Below, piece after piece: positions 56,964 through 64,000 of a DNA stretch of 64,000 bases (positions are counted from its first letter, which is position 1; each line of letters begins with the position of its first letter). The DNA lies in assembly GCF_014898155.1 (NCBI RefSeq), contig NZ_CP062938.1, positions 1,302,001-1,366,000 on the forward strand, in the 5' to 3' direction. Both the position numbers and the translations under genes were made by a program. The stretch is from Bifidobacterium eulemuris. Lineage in GTDB: Bacteria > Actinomycetota > Actinomycetes > Actinomycetales > Bifidobacteriaceae. The notes below the pieces were generated by a model. That model did not search any database. It worked only from the letters and a program-made list of their open reading frames with translations, and was not told the origin of the DNA.

Positions 56964-57353
56964 TCAGGCGAAGACGTCGAGCACGCCGGGGTCGCCACCG
57001 GCGGCGGCGATGCGCGCATGGCGTTTTTTGGCTTCGGTGACCACGAATTCGCGATACATCTCCGCGATATCCGGGTCCAATCCCGCATCGACGGCGATGC
57101 GGTGCAGACGTTCGATCTGATAATCCTCGCGCTTCATATCCTCGGGGGCGAATCCCGCCTGCGCCTTGAGCACACCCACACGCGACGTGGCCTTGAAACG
57201 CTCCGCCAGCAGCGAGATGATCGCGGAATCCACATTATCGATGGTCTGCCGCAACGCGGTGATCGCCGCCACGGCCGTCGCGGTTTCGGGATGCTCCGCC
57301 GCCTGCGTCTCGTCGATGGTGGAGTTCTGCCAGTCGCTGCTCGTTTCGCTCAT
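56964..57353 (-). CDS. Chorismate mutase (AroQ type)
   Basis: The 129-aa cytoplasmic protein converts chorismate to prephenate for Phe/Tyr synthesis. AroQ signatures are LRQTIDNVDSAIISLLAERF, KATSRVGVLKAQAG and the C-terminal IAEMYREFVVTEAKKRH (helical all-alpha fold). TAGGCT at 57361-57366 is 7 nt before ATG 57353, so the mRNA is probably leaderless. Confidence 0.92.
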   Translation of the reverse strand: MSETSSDWQNSTIDETQAAEHPETATAVAAITALRQTIDNVDSAIISLLAERFKATSRVGVLKAQAGFAPEDMKREDYQIERLHRIAVDAGLDPDIAEMYREFVVTEAKKRHARIAAAGGDPGVLDVFA

Positions 57354-57486
57354 GCCCACCAGCCTACTACCTGCCGGCCCCACGAACCGAGAACGGATGA
57401 AGACTCCTAAGCTGGATTACGTGAAGCACCAGTGCCGGCCATGAACCGAGGGCGACCGTCATACAGCTTGGAACGGTTGGCACACG

Positions 57487-57690
57487 ACCTCAAGACACCA
57501 ACACACAACCTCAGGACACCAACACACAATCTCGGGACACCGATACATGGCCCCGGACAACCGACACATTTCTCGGGCGGCTGATTTGGCTTTTGGGCGG
57601 CTGTCTACCCCTTCGGGCGGTTGACTTGAGCTACGGGCGGCTGGCAAACCTCTCGGGCGGTTAATTTTGGCTTCGGGCGGCTGGCGTCTA
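57487..57690. repeat. Direct repeat array, 20-21 bp period
   Basis: About ten units follow one another. Six share GGGCGG(C/T)T at 57575, 57595, 57615, 57635, 57655 and 57675, exactly 20 bp apart. The four earlier units at about 21 bp carry CTC(A/G)GGACACC-like cores. Confidence 0.85.
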
Positions 57691-57794
57691 AGACCGGATG
57701 CCGTCAAAACGTCTTCCCCTTGATTAAAAACGTTGAAATTCCGCCATTCTTGATTTCGTTGAAAGTGCTAGGCGGGAGGAATGCCCGATCCGGT

Positions 57795-57885
57795 AACCGC
57801 CCGAAGCCAAAATTAACCGCCCAAAGCCCACGACAACCGCCCATGCCCACAATCAACCGCCCGAGGGGACAAAGAAACCACCCGA
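57795..57885. repeat. Inverted-orientation array, 20 bp period
   Basis: AACCGCCC or AACCACCC begins at 57795, 57815, 57835, 57855 and 57875, five copies 20 bp apart, the reverse complement of the array at 57575-57690. The 110 bp between the arrays show no gene. Confidence 0.85.
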
Positions 57886-57938
57886 AGAGGCAAGGCGCTC
57901 ACCTAAATCCAAACACAATGACACGCGACTCTCCATAA

Positions 57939-57957
57939 ATACCAATATTGGTATACT
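57939..57957 (+). promoter_or_regulatory. Operator palindrome and -10 of the toxin-antitoxin pair
   Basis: ATACCAATATTGGTAT (57939-57954) is a perfect palindrome overlapping the -10 TATACT (57952-57957). Binding by the antitoxin would block the promoter. The -10 ends 7 nt before the toxin ATG, and there is no ribosome site, so the mRNA is probably leaderless. Confidence 0.8.
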
Positions 57958-57964
57958 CGTTGAT

Positions 57965-58324
57965 ATGTGGAACATAGTGTTGGACCCAATCAAAGACTGG
58001 CTGGACACTCTAGATACCGAATCCGCGGAACAAGTGCAAGCCGCGCTTGAAATACTTCGCGACCAAGGGCCGAATCTCAAGCGCCCACTAGTCGGCAAGA
58101 TTGAGGGTTCGCGCATCGTCAAATCAATGAAAGAATTACGTCCCGGCTCTGTAGGTCGGAGCGAGATACGCATTCTATTCGTCTTCGACCCCAAACGACA
58201 GGCAATCATGCTGGTCGGCGGCGACAAACAACGCAGATGGAACAAATGGTACAAAACAGCCATCGAGCAGGCTGAGGCACGTTATCTGGCGTGGCTTGAA
58301 GAACAATACAGCAAGGAGAACTGA
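57965..58324 (+). CDS. RelE/HigB-type toxin
   Basis: The 119-aa protein has the phage-derived Gp49/RelE fold: VKSMKELRPG, RSEIRILFVFDPKRQAIML and a terminal helix (EQAEARYLAWLEEQY). Such toxins cleave mRNA on ribosomes. It precedes its antitoxin by one base, the toxin-first order of HigBA-like systems. It is preceded by an AT-rich autoregulatory palindrome. Confidence 0.87.
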   Translation: MWNIVLDPIKDWLDTLDTESAEQVQAALEILRDQGPNLKRPLVGKIEGSRIVKSMKELRPGSVGRSEIRILFVFDPKRQAIMLVGGDKQRRWNKWYKTAIEQAEARYLAWLEEQYSKEN

Positions 58325-58325
58325 C

Positions 58326-58634
58326 ATGACCTACACCATCGAGGATTTCGCTCGAGACCACAACACCGACCCCACTAAAGTAGAGGCCGCAAAAGCACGG
58401 ATGCTTGAAGAGATGCGCATATACGAACTCAAAGAGGCTCGCAAAGCGCAGGCGCTGACGCAGAAGCAGCTCGCAAAGCAGATGGGCGTGAGCCAGAAGC
58501 GCGTCAGCATCATCGAATCCGGTGATGTGGATCACGTTATGGTCAGCACACTGAAGAAGTATCTCAACGGCATCGGCGGTTCACTGAGCATCACCGCCAA
58601 ACTTCCCAGCGGCGAAACCCTAGAATTGGCGTGA
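58326..58634 (+). CDS. XRE-family antitoxin
   Basis: The 102-aa protein has a helix-turn-helix of the XRE type (TQKQLAKQMGVSQKRVSIIESG) and a small C-terminal strand region (LSITAKLPSGETLEL). It starts one base after the toxin stop. It should bind the toxin and the palindrome at 57939-57954. Confidence 0.9.
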   Translation: MTYTIEDFARDHNTDPTKVEAAKARMLEEMRIYELKEARKAQALTQKQLAKQMGVSQKRVSIIESGDVDHVMVSTLKKYLNGIGGSLSITAKLPSGETLELA

Positions 58635-58679
58635 TGTGTGTTGCGCTGCCGGAATGCCCTCCGACAACGCAACACACAT
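58634..58679 (+). terminator. Hairpin after the antitoxin gene
   Basis: ATGTGTGTTGCG and CGCAACACACAT form a 12-bp stem immediately at the antitoxin stop. Confidence 0.75.
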
Positions 58680-58791
58680 GACCATATGCCCCATCCTCAT
58701 CGCGCCGGCCACGCCCATGCATCCCCATCGCGCCGAGCGCATACCATATCCCCGTCATGCCGAGCGTATTCGAGACATCTCCCATACAAGC

Positions 58792-58940
58792 AGTTGGCAC
58801 TTGATGCTTCCAGTTGGCATCCGATCTGAACACATACGGAAACGGCCGGTTGAGAGAACCCCGTGTTTCCAAGGTTTTCCCAACCGGCCGTAATAGCGGT
58901 CTCCTTCAGACAGTGCCAACTGGAGACCTCAGGTGCCAAC
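58792..58940. repeat. Converging AGTTGGCA repeats around a hairpin
   Basis: AGTTGGCA occurs at 58792 and 58812, 20 bp apart, and its reverse complement TGCCAACT at 58914 and 58934, again 20 bp apart. Between them is the stem ACGGCCGGTTG/CAACCGGCCGT (58842-58891), likely the rho terminator. Confidence 0.7.
58842..58891 (-). terminator. Hairpin downstream of rho
   Basis: An 11-bp stem ACGGCCGGTTG/CAACCGGCCGT lies about 120 bp after the rho stop on the minus strand; a short T-run follows. Confidence 0.6.
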
Positions 58941-59009
58941 TCGGTGCCCCACCGGGCTAATCAGGGCTCGTTCACACCCTGACCAATAGTCGAGAGCACC
59001 GTTTGTCAA

Positions 59010-61085
59010 TCAGTTGCCGTTGACGGCGCCGCCGCCCTGCTGCTGCACGATGGCGGCGAGGAAGTCGCGGTTGCTGGCGGTCTTCTTCAGGCGCGGCACC
59101 AGAGTCTGGTAGGCCTGCTCCGGCTCCATACCGCCCATCAGGCGACGAAGACGGTAGACGACCGGCAGCTCGTCCGGCGCGGTGATCAGCTCCTCGCGGC
59201 GGGTGCCGGAGGCGTTGATGTCGATGGCCGGGAACAAGCGCTTGTCGGCCAGTTCGCGGCTCAGACGCAGCTCCATGTTGCCGGTGCCCTTGAACTCCTC
59301 GAAGATCACCTCGTCCATCTTCGAGCCGGTCTCCACCAGCGCGGACGAGATGATGGTCAGCGAGCCGCCGTTTTCGATGTTGCGGGCCGCGCCGAAGAAC
59401 TTCTTCGGCGGATACAGCGCCTGCGCGTCCACACCGCCGGACAGGATGCGTCCGGAAGCCGGGGCCGCGATGTTGTAGGCGCGGGCCAGACGGGTCATCG
59501 AGTCGAGCAGCACCACCACGTCCTGGCCAAGCTCCACCAGTCGCTTCGCGCGCTCGATGGCGAGTTCGGCGACCGTGGTATGGTCGGAGGCGGGGCGGTC
59601 GAAGGTCGACGAGATGACCTCGCCGGCCACGGTGCGCTCCATGTCGGTGACCTCTTCGGGGCGTTCGTCCACCAGCACCACCATCAGGTGCACTTCGGGG
59701 TTGTTGGCGGTGATCGCGTTGGCGATGTTCTGCAGGGTGATCGTCTTGCCGGCCTTCGGCGGGGAGACGATCAGACCGCGCTGGCCCTTGCCGATCGGCG
59801 AGACGATGTCCATGATGCGGCCGGTGAGCTTGTTGGCCGTGGTCTCCTGCTTGAGACGCTCCTGCGGGTAGAGCGGGGTGAGCTTGGCGAACTGCGGACG
59901 GTTCGCCGCCTCTTCGACGCTCATGCCGTTGATCGAGTCGATGGCCTGCAACGGCACGAACTTCTGGCGCTGGTTGCGACGGTCGCCCTCACGCGGGGCG
60001 CGGATCGTGCCGTGCACGGCGTCGCCCTTGCGCAGGCCGTATTTCTTGACCTGGCCCATGGAGACGTACACGTCGTTGGGGCCGGGCAGGTATCCGGAGG
60101 TGCGCACGAAGGCATAGGAGTCGAGCACGTCGACGATGCCGGCCACGGGAACCATGTCTTCGGCCGGCTCTTCGCGGCGGCGATCCTCGCGCGCCACGCG
60201 CTCCTCGCCGCGCTGGTCCTCCATGTCGCGGTCGCGGCCGCGCAGGCGACGTCCACGGCGGTCGACGCCACGTTCGACATTGCGATCGTTGCGATCGTTA
60301 CGGTCATTGCGATCGCCACGTTCGTTACGCTCGGCACGGTCGTTGCGCTCGCCGCGTTCGGCACGATCACCGTGGTCATCGGCGTTGCGGTCGCGACGCG
60401 CGCGGCGCGGACGCTCGGGCTCGGCTTCGTCGCGGGATTCGTGCTTCTGCGTGGGCAGAGTGGCGAGGATGTCGTCGAGATCGCGCACGCCCTCTTCGGG
60501 TTCGGGCGCGAGGACGGGTTCGGGACGGCGGCGACGGCGCACATTGGCCACGATCACCTCATCGCCGTTCTCGTCAAGCTGCGGCGCGCGATCGCGCTTC
60601 TTGGCGTCGCGAGCGCCGCGCGGCTCGTTCTGGGCGATGGGCGCGTCGATGCCCAATTCGTCGAACAGGTTGGCGGCGTCGGCCGGCACGTCCGGATGAG
60701 CGCCTTTGGCGCGGGTGGCGGTACGGCTGGTACGGCCGGAGCTACGGCGGGCGGCGCCGTCTTTCGCCGATTTCTTCGGCCGGTCGTCAGCGTCCGGCTT
60801 CGTTTCAGGAGCGGCGGCCTGCGGAGCCTGCGCGGAGGCCGATTCGGCGGCCGCCGGAGCGACCGGCTCAGCGACCTGCGAGGCAGCCGGAGAGGCGGCC
60901 GGAGAGGCGGCTTTGGGCGCGCGCACGGTCACACCGGCCGGGGCTTCGCCACCGGAACGGGCGGCCTGCAGGGTGGCAAGCAGATCGGGCTTGCGCATGG
61001 TGGAAGTGCCACGAAGACCCATCTGCTTGGCGAGCTCCTTGAGCTCGGAGAGCTTCATATCTTCAAGATTCTGGCTTGTTGCCAC
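59010..61085 (-). CDS. rho: Transcription termination factor Rho
   Basis: The 691-aa hexameric helicase ends transcription of untranslated RNA. It has an N-terminal Rho-N/SAP helix (KLSELKELAKQMGLRG), a long disordered insert of about 250 residues rich in Arg, Asp, Asn and Glu (repeated DRNDRN), the RNA-binding cold-shock domain (SYAFVRTSGYLPGPNDVYVS near residue 308), Walker A SPPKAGKT near 438, and the Q/R-loop region. The insert is typical of actinobacteria. GTG 61085 is chosen: GGAAAGG is 8 nt upstream; the longer frame to 61175 lacks family support. Confidence 0.96.
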   Translation of the reverse strand: MATSQNLEDMKLSELKELAKQMGLRGTSTMRKPDLLATLQAARSGGEAPAGVTVRAPKAASPAASPAASQVAEPVAPAAAESASAQAPQAAAPETKPDADDRPKKSAKDGAARRSSGRTSRTATRAKGAHPDVPADAANLFDELGIDAPIAQNEPRGARDAKKRDRAPQLDENGDEVIVANVRRRRRPEPVLAPEPEEGVRDLDDILATLPTQKHESRDEAEPERPRRARRDRNADDHGDRAERGERNDRAERNERGDRNDRNDRNDRNVERGVDRRGRRLRGRDRDMEDQRGEERVAREDRRREEPAEDMVPVAGIVDVLDSYAFVRTSGYLPGPNDVYVSMGQVKKYGLRKGDAVHGTIRAPREGDRRNQRQKFVPLQAIDSINGMSVEEAANRPQFAKLTPLYPQERLKQETTANKLTGRIMDIVSPIGKGQRGLIVSPPKAGKTITLQNIANAITANNPEVHLMVVLVDERPEEVTDMERTVAGEVISSTFDRPASDHTTVAELAIERAKRLVELGQDVVVLLDSMTRLARAYNIAAPASGRILSGGVDAQALYPPKKFFGAARNIENGGSLTIISSALVETGSKMDEVIFEEFKGTGNMELRLSRELADKRLFPAIDINASGTRREELITAPDELPVVYRLRRLMGGMEPEQAYQTLVPRLKKTASNRDFLAAIVQQQGGGAVNGN

Positions 61086-61282
61086 TGGTAGTGCCTTTCC
61101 TTGGCCCAATCGGCGCAACCGAACAGGGCTCATAAGAATGATTGCGGTTAGTCCGCTGTCGAACGTTCGCGGCAAAACCGTGCTCGCGAACTGACCCTAA
61201 CCTTACAACGCCCGCACGACCAAAGCAAAACGCCCGACGACTCCCGCCGTTCGTCGCCCTCCCTCAAGCGAGGCGTCCTTCC

Positions 61283-61325
61283 CACCGCCATCCTGAGGAG
61301 ATGCCTCGACTCCGCTCGGCATGAC
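61283..61325. repeat. Dispersed repeat copy
   Basis: CCATCCTGAGGAGATGCCTCGACTCCGCTCGGCATGACG shows the same theme as 4063-4190 and 13645-13692. Confidence 0.4.
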
Positions 61326-61356
61326 GACACATCAACCTTGCCGTCAAGCCAACGCG

Positions 61357-61392
61357 AAAGGCCGACCCTCCGATTGGGGAGGATCGGCCTTT
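61357..61392 (-). terminator. Terminator of the oxidoreductase gene
   Basis: AAAGGCCGA...TCGGCCTTT with an inner CCTCC/GGAGG stem, ending in TTT on the minus strand. Confidence 0.8.
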
Positions 61393-61462
61393 ATGACGCG
61401 ATGCGCCGCGCTCCACTCACCGCCCGAGCGCCAAGCCCGGCTGCGGCGGCGGAGGAGGAACG

Positions 61463-63073
61463 CTACTTCTGCTCGTGGTAGGACTTGTCGGTGTTCACGC
61501 TCCACACGTTGCGCTTCGAGGTTTTGCCGGACTTGATGTTGCCGACGGCCTCAATGGCGGTGGCCATGGAGTGGTCCATGTTGTTGTAGCGGTGCTGTCC
61601 GTTGCGGCCCACGCAGTAGAGGTTGCCGAAGCCGTCGAGGTATTCGACCAGTTCGGGCATGCGGTCGTAGGTGTCGAAGTAGGCGGGGTACGCCTTCTTG
61701 ACGCGCTCGCGGTGGGAGTCGATCACGTCCTGCGGGCCGTTGATCACGCGCATGCGGGTGAGTTCGGAGACGGCGAACTTGACGACGTCCTCCTCGCTCA
61801 TGGACCAGAAGGAGTCGCCCTCCTCGCAGAAGTATTCGAGGCCGACCCACACGGTGTCGTCCACGTCGTTGACCAGATACGGGCTCCAGTTGTTGAAGAT
61901 CTGCAGACGCCCCAGCTTGTAGCCCGGATCCTGCACGTAGATCCAGCAGTCGGGCACGATCGGCGGGTTGCCGAGGGTGGGGATGTCGGTGGTGTTCTTC
62001 AGGCGCAGATGCTTGACCAGCAGGCCCACGGTCACGAAGTCGCGGTAGGGCAGGCCGTTGGCCACCTCCACCATGTCGGCGGGCGCGGGCTTGGCGCCGG
62101 CCTCACCGGCGGCGGCCGGCGCGTTGATCGCGTTGACCAGGTCCTTCACCGGCATCGAGGAGATGAACTGGTCGGCCGCGAGTTCGGTGCGGTTGCCTTC
62201 GGAATCCTCGTACACCACGGCGGCGATCGCGCCGTCCACCTGCTTGAGCTCCACCACCTTGGCGTCGGTGAGCACCTTGACGCCGGCGGCGGCGCAGTTC
62301 TCCTCGACGGTCTCCCACAGCTGGCCGGGGCCGTACTTGGGGTACCAGAACTCCTCGATCAGCGAGGTCTCGACCTCGGAGCTGTCGCGCTTCTTGGGGC
62401 TGAGTTTGGCGAAGGCGTTCTTCAGCACGCCCATGATGCTCAGTCCCTTGACGCGCTGCGCGCCCCAGTCGGCGGAGATCTGCGAGGGATGGCGGCCCCA
62501 CAGCTTCTCGGTGTAGCCCTCGAAGAACATGGAGTAGAGCTTGCGGCCGAAGCGGTTGATGTAGAAGTTCTCCAGATTGTCCTCGGGCAGCTTGTGCACC
62601 ATGGAGGCGAGGTAGGAGAAGCCGGCCTGCATGGTCAGTTTGAAGCCCATCGCCCGGAAGGTGTTGGCGCTCAGCGAGATCGGATAGTCGAAGAACCGGC
62701 GGTTCCAGAAGATGCGGGAGACACGGTGGCGCTTGAGCATCACCTTGTCTTCGACCTCGGGATCGGGGCCGCCCGGCTCCATATCGTGTTCGCGGCCGAG
62801 CTTGCGGTCGTCGTATGAGGGCGCGCCCTGCAGCGGAAGCGTGTCCTTCCACCACTGCATGATGCGTTCGTCCTTCGAGAAGAAGCGGTGGCCGCCGATA
62901 TCCATACGGTTGCCGTTATGGCGCACGGTACGTGAGATGCCGCCGAACTCACGGGTCTCCTCAAGCACGGTCACGTCGTACGCTTCTGCGCCGCCGTCCT
63001 TGATCAGTTCCCATGCGGCGGTCAGACCGGCGGGGCCGCCGCCGATAATCACCACAGATTGTTTTTCGGTCAC
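61463..63073 (-). CDS. FAD-dependent oxidoreductase (UDP-galactopyranose-mutase-like)
   Basis: The 536-aa flavoprotein has the Rossmann motif VVIIGGGPAGLTAAWEL, FGGISRTVRHNGNRMDIGGH and the C-terminal FAD block NLYCVGRNGQHRYNNMDHSM. The closest theme is the NAD(P)-binding amine-oxidase/UDP-galactopyranose mutase group, so it may act in cell-surface polysaccharide synthesis; the exact reaction is not certain. GTG 63073 with AAGGAG upstream is the start. Confidence 0.8.
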   Translation of the reverse strand: MTEKQSVVIIGGGPAGLTAAWELIKDGGAEAYDVTVLEETREFGGISRTVRHNGNRMDIGGHRFFSKDERIMQWWKDTLPLQGAPSYDDRKLGREHDMEPGGPDPEVEDKVMLKRHRVSRIFWNRRFFDYPISLSANTFRAMGFKLTMQAGFSYLASMVHKLPEDNLENFYINRFGRKLYSMFFEGYTEKLWGRHPSQISADWGAQRVKGLSIMGVLKNAFAKLSPKKRDSSEVETSLIEEFWYPKYGPGQLWETVEENCAAAGVKVLTDAKVVELKQVDGAIAAVVYEDSEGNRTELAADQFISSMPVKDLVNAINAPAAAGEAGAKPAPADMVEVANGLPYRDFVTVGLLVKHLRLKNTTDIPTLGNPPIVPDCWIYVQDPGYKLGRLQIFNNWSPYLVNDVDDTVWVGLEYFCEEGDSFWSMSEEDVVKFAVSELTRMRVINGPQDVIDSHRERVKKAYPAYFDTYDRMPELVEYLDGFGNLYCVGRNGQHRYNNMDHSMATAIEAVGNIKSGKTSKRNVWSVNTDKSYHEQK

Positions 63074-63242
63074 GATGTCTCCTTGCTCATCAAAATCAGG
63101 GACAGTCTACCCGACCCCGCGGCGAACGCACGCTCTTCATGTGCGAATGCACACAGAATCATTCCCAGCATAGCCCGCAAAAGCCCGCCATTTCGCCTGT
63201 TATCGTTCACACCAGCGAAAAGGGGGCGGGCTGAGGCGCCAA

Positions 63243-63572
63243 TCAGTGGATATCGTCGGGAATGTCGATATCGGTTTTCTGCACTTCCTCGACGTTCACG
63301 TCCTTGAAGGTCACGATGCGCACGGATTTGACGAAGCGGCTGGAACGGTAGACGTCCCACACCCATGCGTCGGTGAGCTGCACGTCGAAATAGACGTCCT
63401 GCCCGGCGGAACGCACGTTGAAATCGACCTTATTCGCCAGATAGAACCGGCGTTCGGTCTCCACCACGTAGGTGAACAGTTTGATGACGTCACGATACTC
63501 CCGATACAGGGCGAGTTCGGCGTCGGTTTCGTAGTTGTCGAGATCCTCGGCACTCATATGTCGTTCGCTCAC
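63243..63572 (-). CDS. DUF2469 family protein
   Basis: The 109-aa protein matches DUF2469: MSAEDLDNYETDAELALYREYRD, FTYVVETERRFYLAN, DAWVWDVYRSSRFVKSVR, VTFKDVNVEEV. Function is unknown; it is usually near ribonuclease HII and signal peptidase genes in actinobacteria. A GTG start overlaps the stop of the upstream gene (GTGA); ATG 63557 is an alternative. Confidence 0.92.
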   Translation of the reverse strand: MSERHMSAEDLDNYETDAELALYREYRDVIKLFTYVVETERRFYLANKVDFNVRSAGQDVYFDVQLTDAWVWDVYRSSRFVKSVRIVTFKDVNVEEVQKTDIDIPDDIH

Positions 63573-64000
63573 TTACCTTCCGTGTCGCGCTTGCGGCCGC
63601 GGCCCAACGTGCGCCACCATGCGTCCTTCGACGTTTTGCGTTCGGACTGCCCGTAGGGCCAGTTGCTTTCCGGTTCCGATTCGCCCGAAGCGCCGGCATT
63701 GGCCGGATGCGGCCTGCCGGTGGATTCTCCGGCCGCCGGTTCGGCCTCGTTCATATGATCCTCGCGTTTCGGCTCGCCCGCAGGCGTCTCGCCGGAGTGT
63801 TCGGATTCGCCCACGGCGGTTTCGCCATCGCCCAAATCGACCGTCTGCCGGATGGCGAGGGAGTGCTCGCGCGCGCTCAACGCCTCCTTGACGCCGGGAT
63901 TGTCCTCGAACACGTGCATGCCGAAGGCGTCGAGGGAACGGATCGGGTCGTATTCGTCGACCAACGTGTCCATCACGATCAGATCCTGGTATTTGTTGTT
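63569..64000 (-). CDS. Unidentified protein, N-terminus beyond window
   Basis: The frame is open to base 64000 without a certain start, so the N-terminus lies outside. The visible C-terminal part has NNKYQDLIVMDTLVDEYDP, SLDAFGMHVFEDNPGVKEALSA and a polar Glu/Gly/Pro-rich tail with basic end (SKDAWWRTLGRGRKRD). I do not recognise it. It overlaps DUF2469 by 4 nt, so the two are co-translated. Confidence 0.6.
   Translation of the reverse strand, partial: NNKYQDLIVMDTLVDEYDPIRSLDAFGMHVFEDNPGVKEALSAREHSLAIRQTVDLGDGETAVGESEHSGETPAGEPKREDHMNEAEPAAGESTGRPHPANAGASGESEPESNWPYGQSERKTSKDAWWRTLGRGRKRDTEGK

Larger units (their letters stand above)
61086..61462. promoter_or_regulatory. Gap between rho and the oxidoreductase gene
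   Basis: No gene is supported. It holds the rho promoter region, a dispersed repeat at 61283-61325 and a terminator at 61357-61392. Confidence 0.4.

Overview
The window is GC-rich actinobacterial DNA, and the gene set points to Bifidobacterium. The evidence is a DUF2469 gene, the mismatch endonuclease NucS, an actinobacterial-type GlnR and Rho, the maltosyltransferase GlgE, and two sortase-dependent pilus loci. Several genes have a TANNNT -10 element 7-8 nt before the start codon, which predicts leaderless mRNAs and is common in actinobacteria. The species cannot be assigned from sequence alone.

Region 1 (1-21 kb) is mostly housekeeping, mainly on the minus strand. It holds a lipoprotein solute-binding protein, Ddl, GpsA with a duplicated 5' end, PlsC, RidA, an orphan ECF S-component whose upstream region carries four 28-bp repeats at 60-61 bp spacing, tRNA-Arg(CCG), a CYTH protein, a thioredoxin/TPR protein, a lipoprotein/membrane-protein pair, a lipoprotein FKBP isomerase, NucS, and the complete eight-gene F1Fo ATP synthase operon (atpB-E-F-H-A-G-D-C, no atpI).

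Region 2 (21-33 kb) has a MetA-family acyltransferase with Glu111 (predicting acetyl-CoA use), initiator tRNA-Met, and pilus locus 1. In transcription order, pilus locus 1 is an LPITG surface protein with a Pro-Glu stalk, a very large RCC1-propeller protein with an LPFAG sorting signal that continues without a stop codon into an LPMTG backbone pilin, and a divergent class C sortase carrying a low-complexity insertion.

Region 3 (33-45 kb) holds GlgE, inorganic pyrophosphatase, MntP behind a structured leader, a membrane protein, GlnR, endonuclease III, a membrane-anchored family 5 solute-binding protein and ValS. A 150-bp direct repeat lies before ppa, and two or three DnaA boxes lie between pilus locus 1 and glgE.

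Region 4 (45-57 kb) is accessory. Pilus locus 2 consists of a tip adhesin, an LPLTG backbone pilin, an HTH protein and a class C sortase. It lies between an intact DUF4143 ATPase gene and the remnant of a second one. Both ATPase loci carry repeats with 32-33 bp spacing on their 5' side. The tip gene is disabled twice: a G10 tract puts its signal peptide out of frame (G11 or G8 would restore it), and a 1476-bp insertion sequence with a 4-bp target duplication splits it.

Region 5 (57-64 kb) contains chorismate mutase, converging short-repeat arrays with a 20-bp period beside a HigBA/RelE-type toxin-antitoxin pair, Rho, an FAD-dependent oxidoreductase, DUF2469 and a partial gene at the window edge.

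The most unusual items are the tandem double-sorting-signal pilin fusion, the slippage-plus-IS inactivation of the second pilus tip, the periodic repeats beside DUF4143 genes, the helically phased converging repeat arrays, and the CRISPR-like four-repeat array without cas genes.
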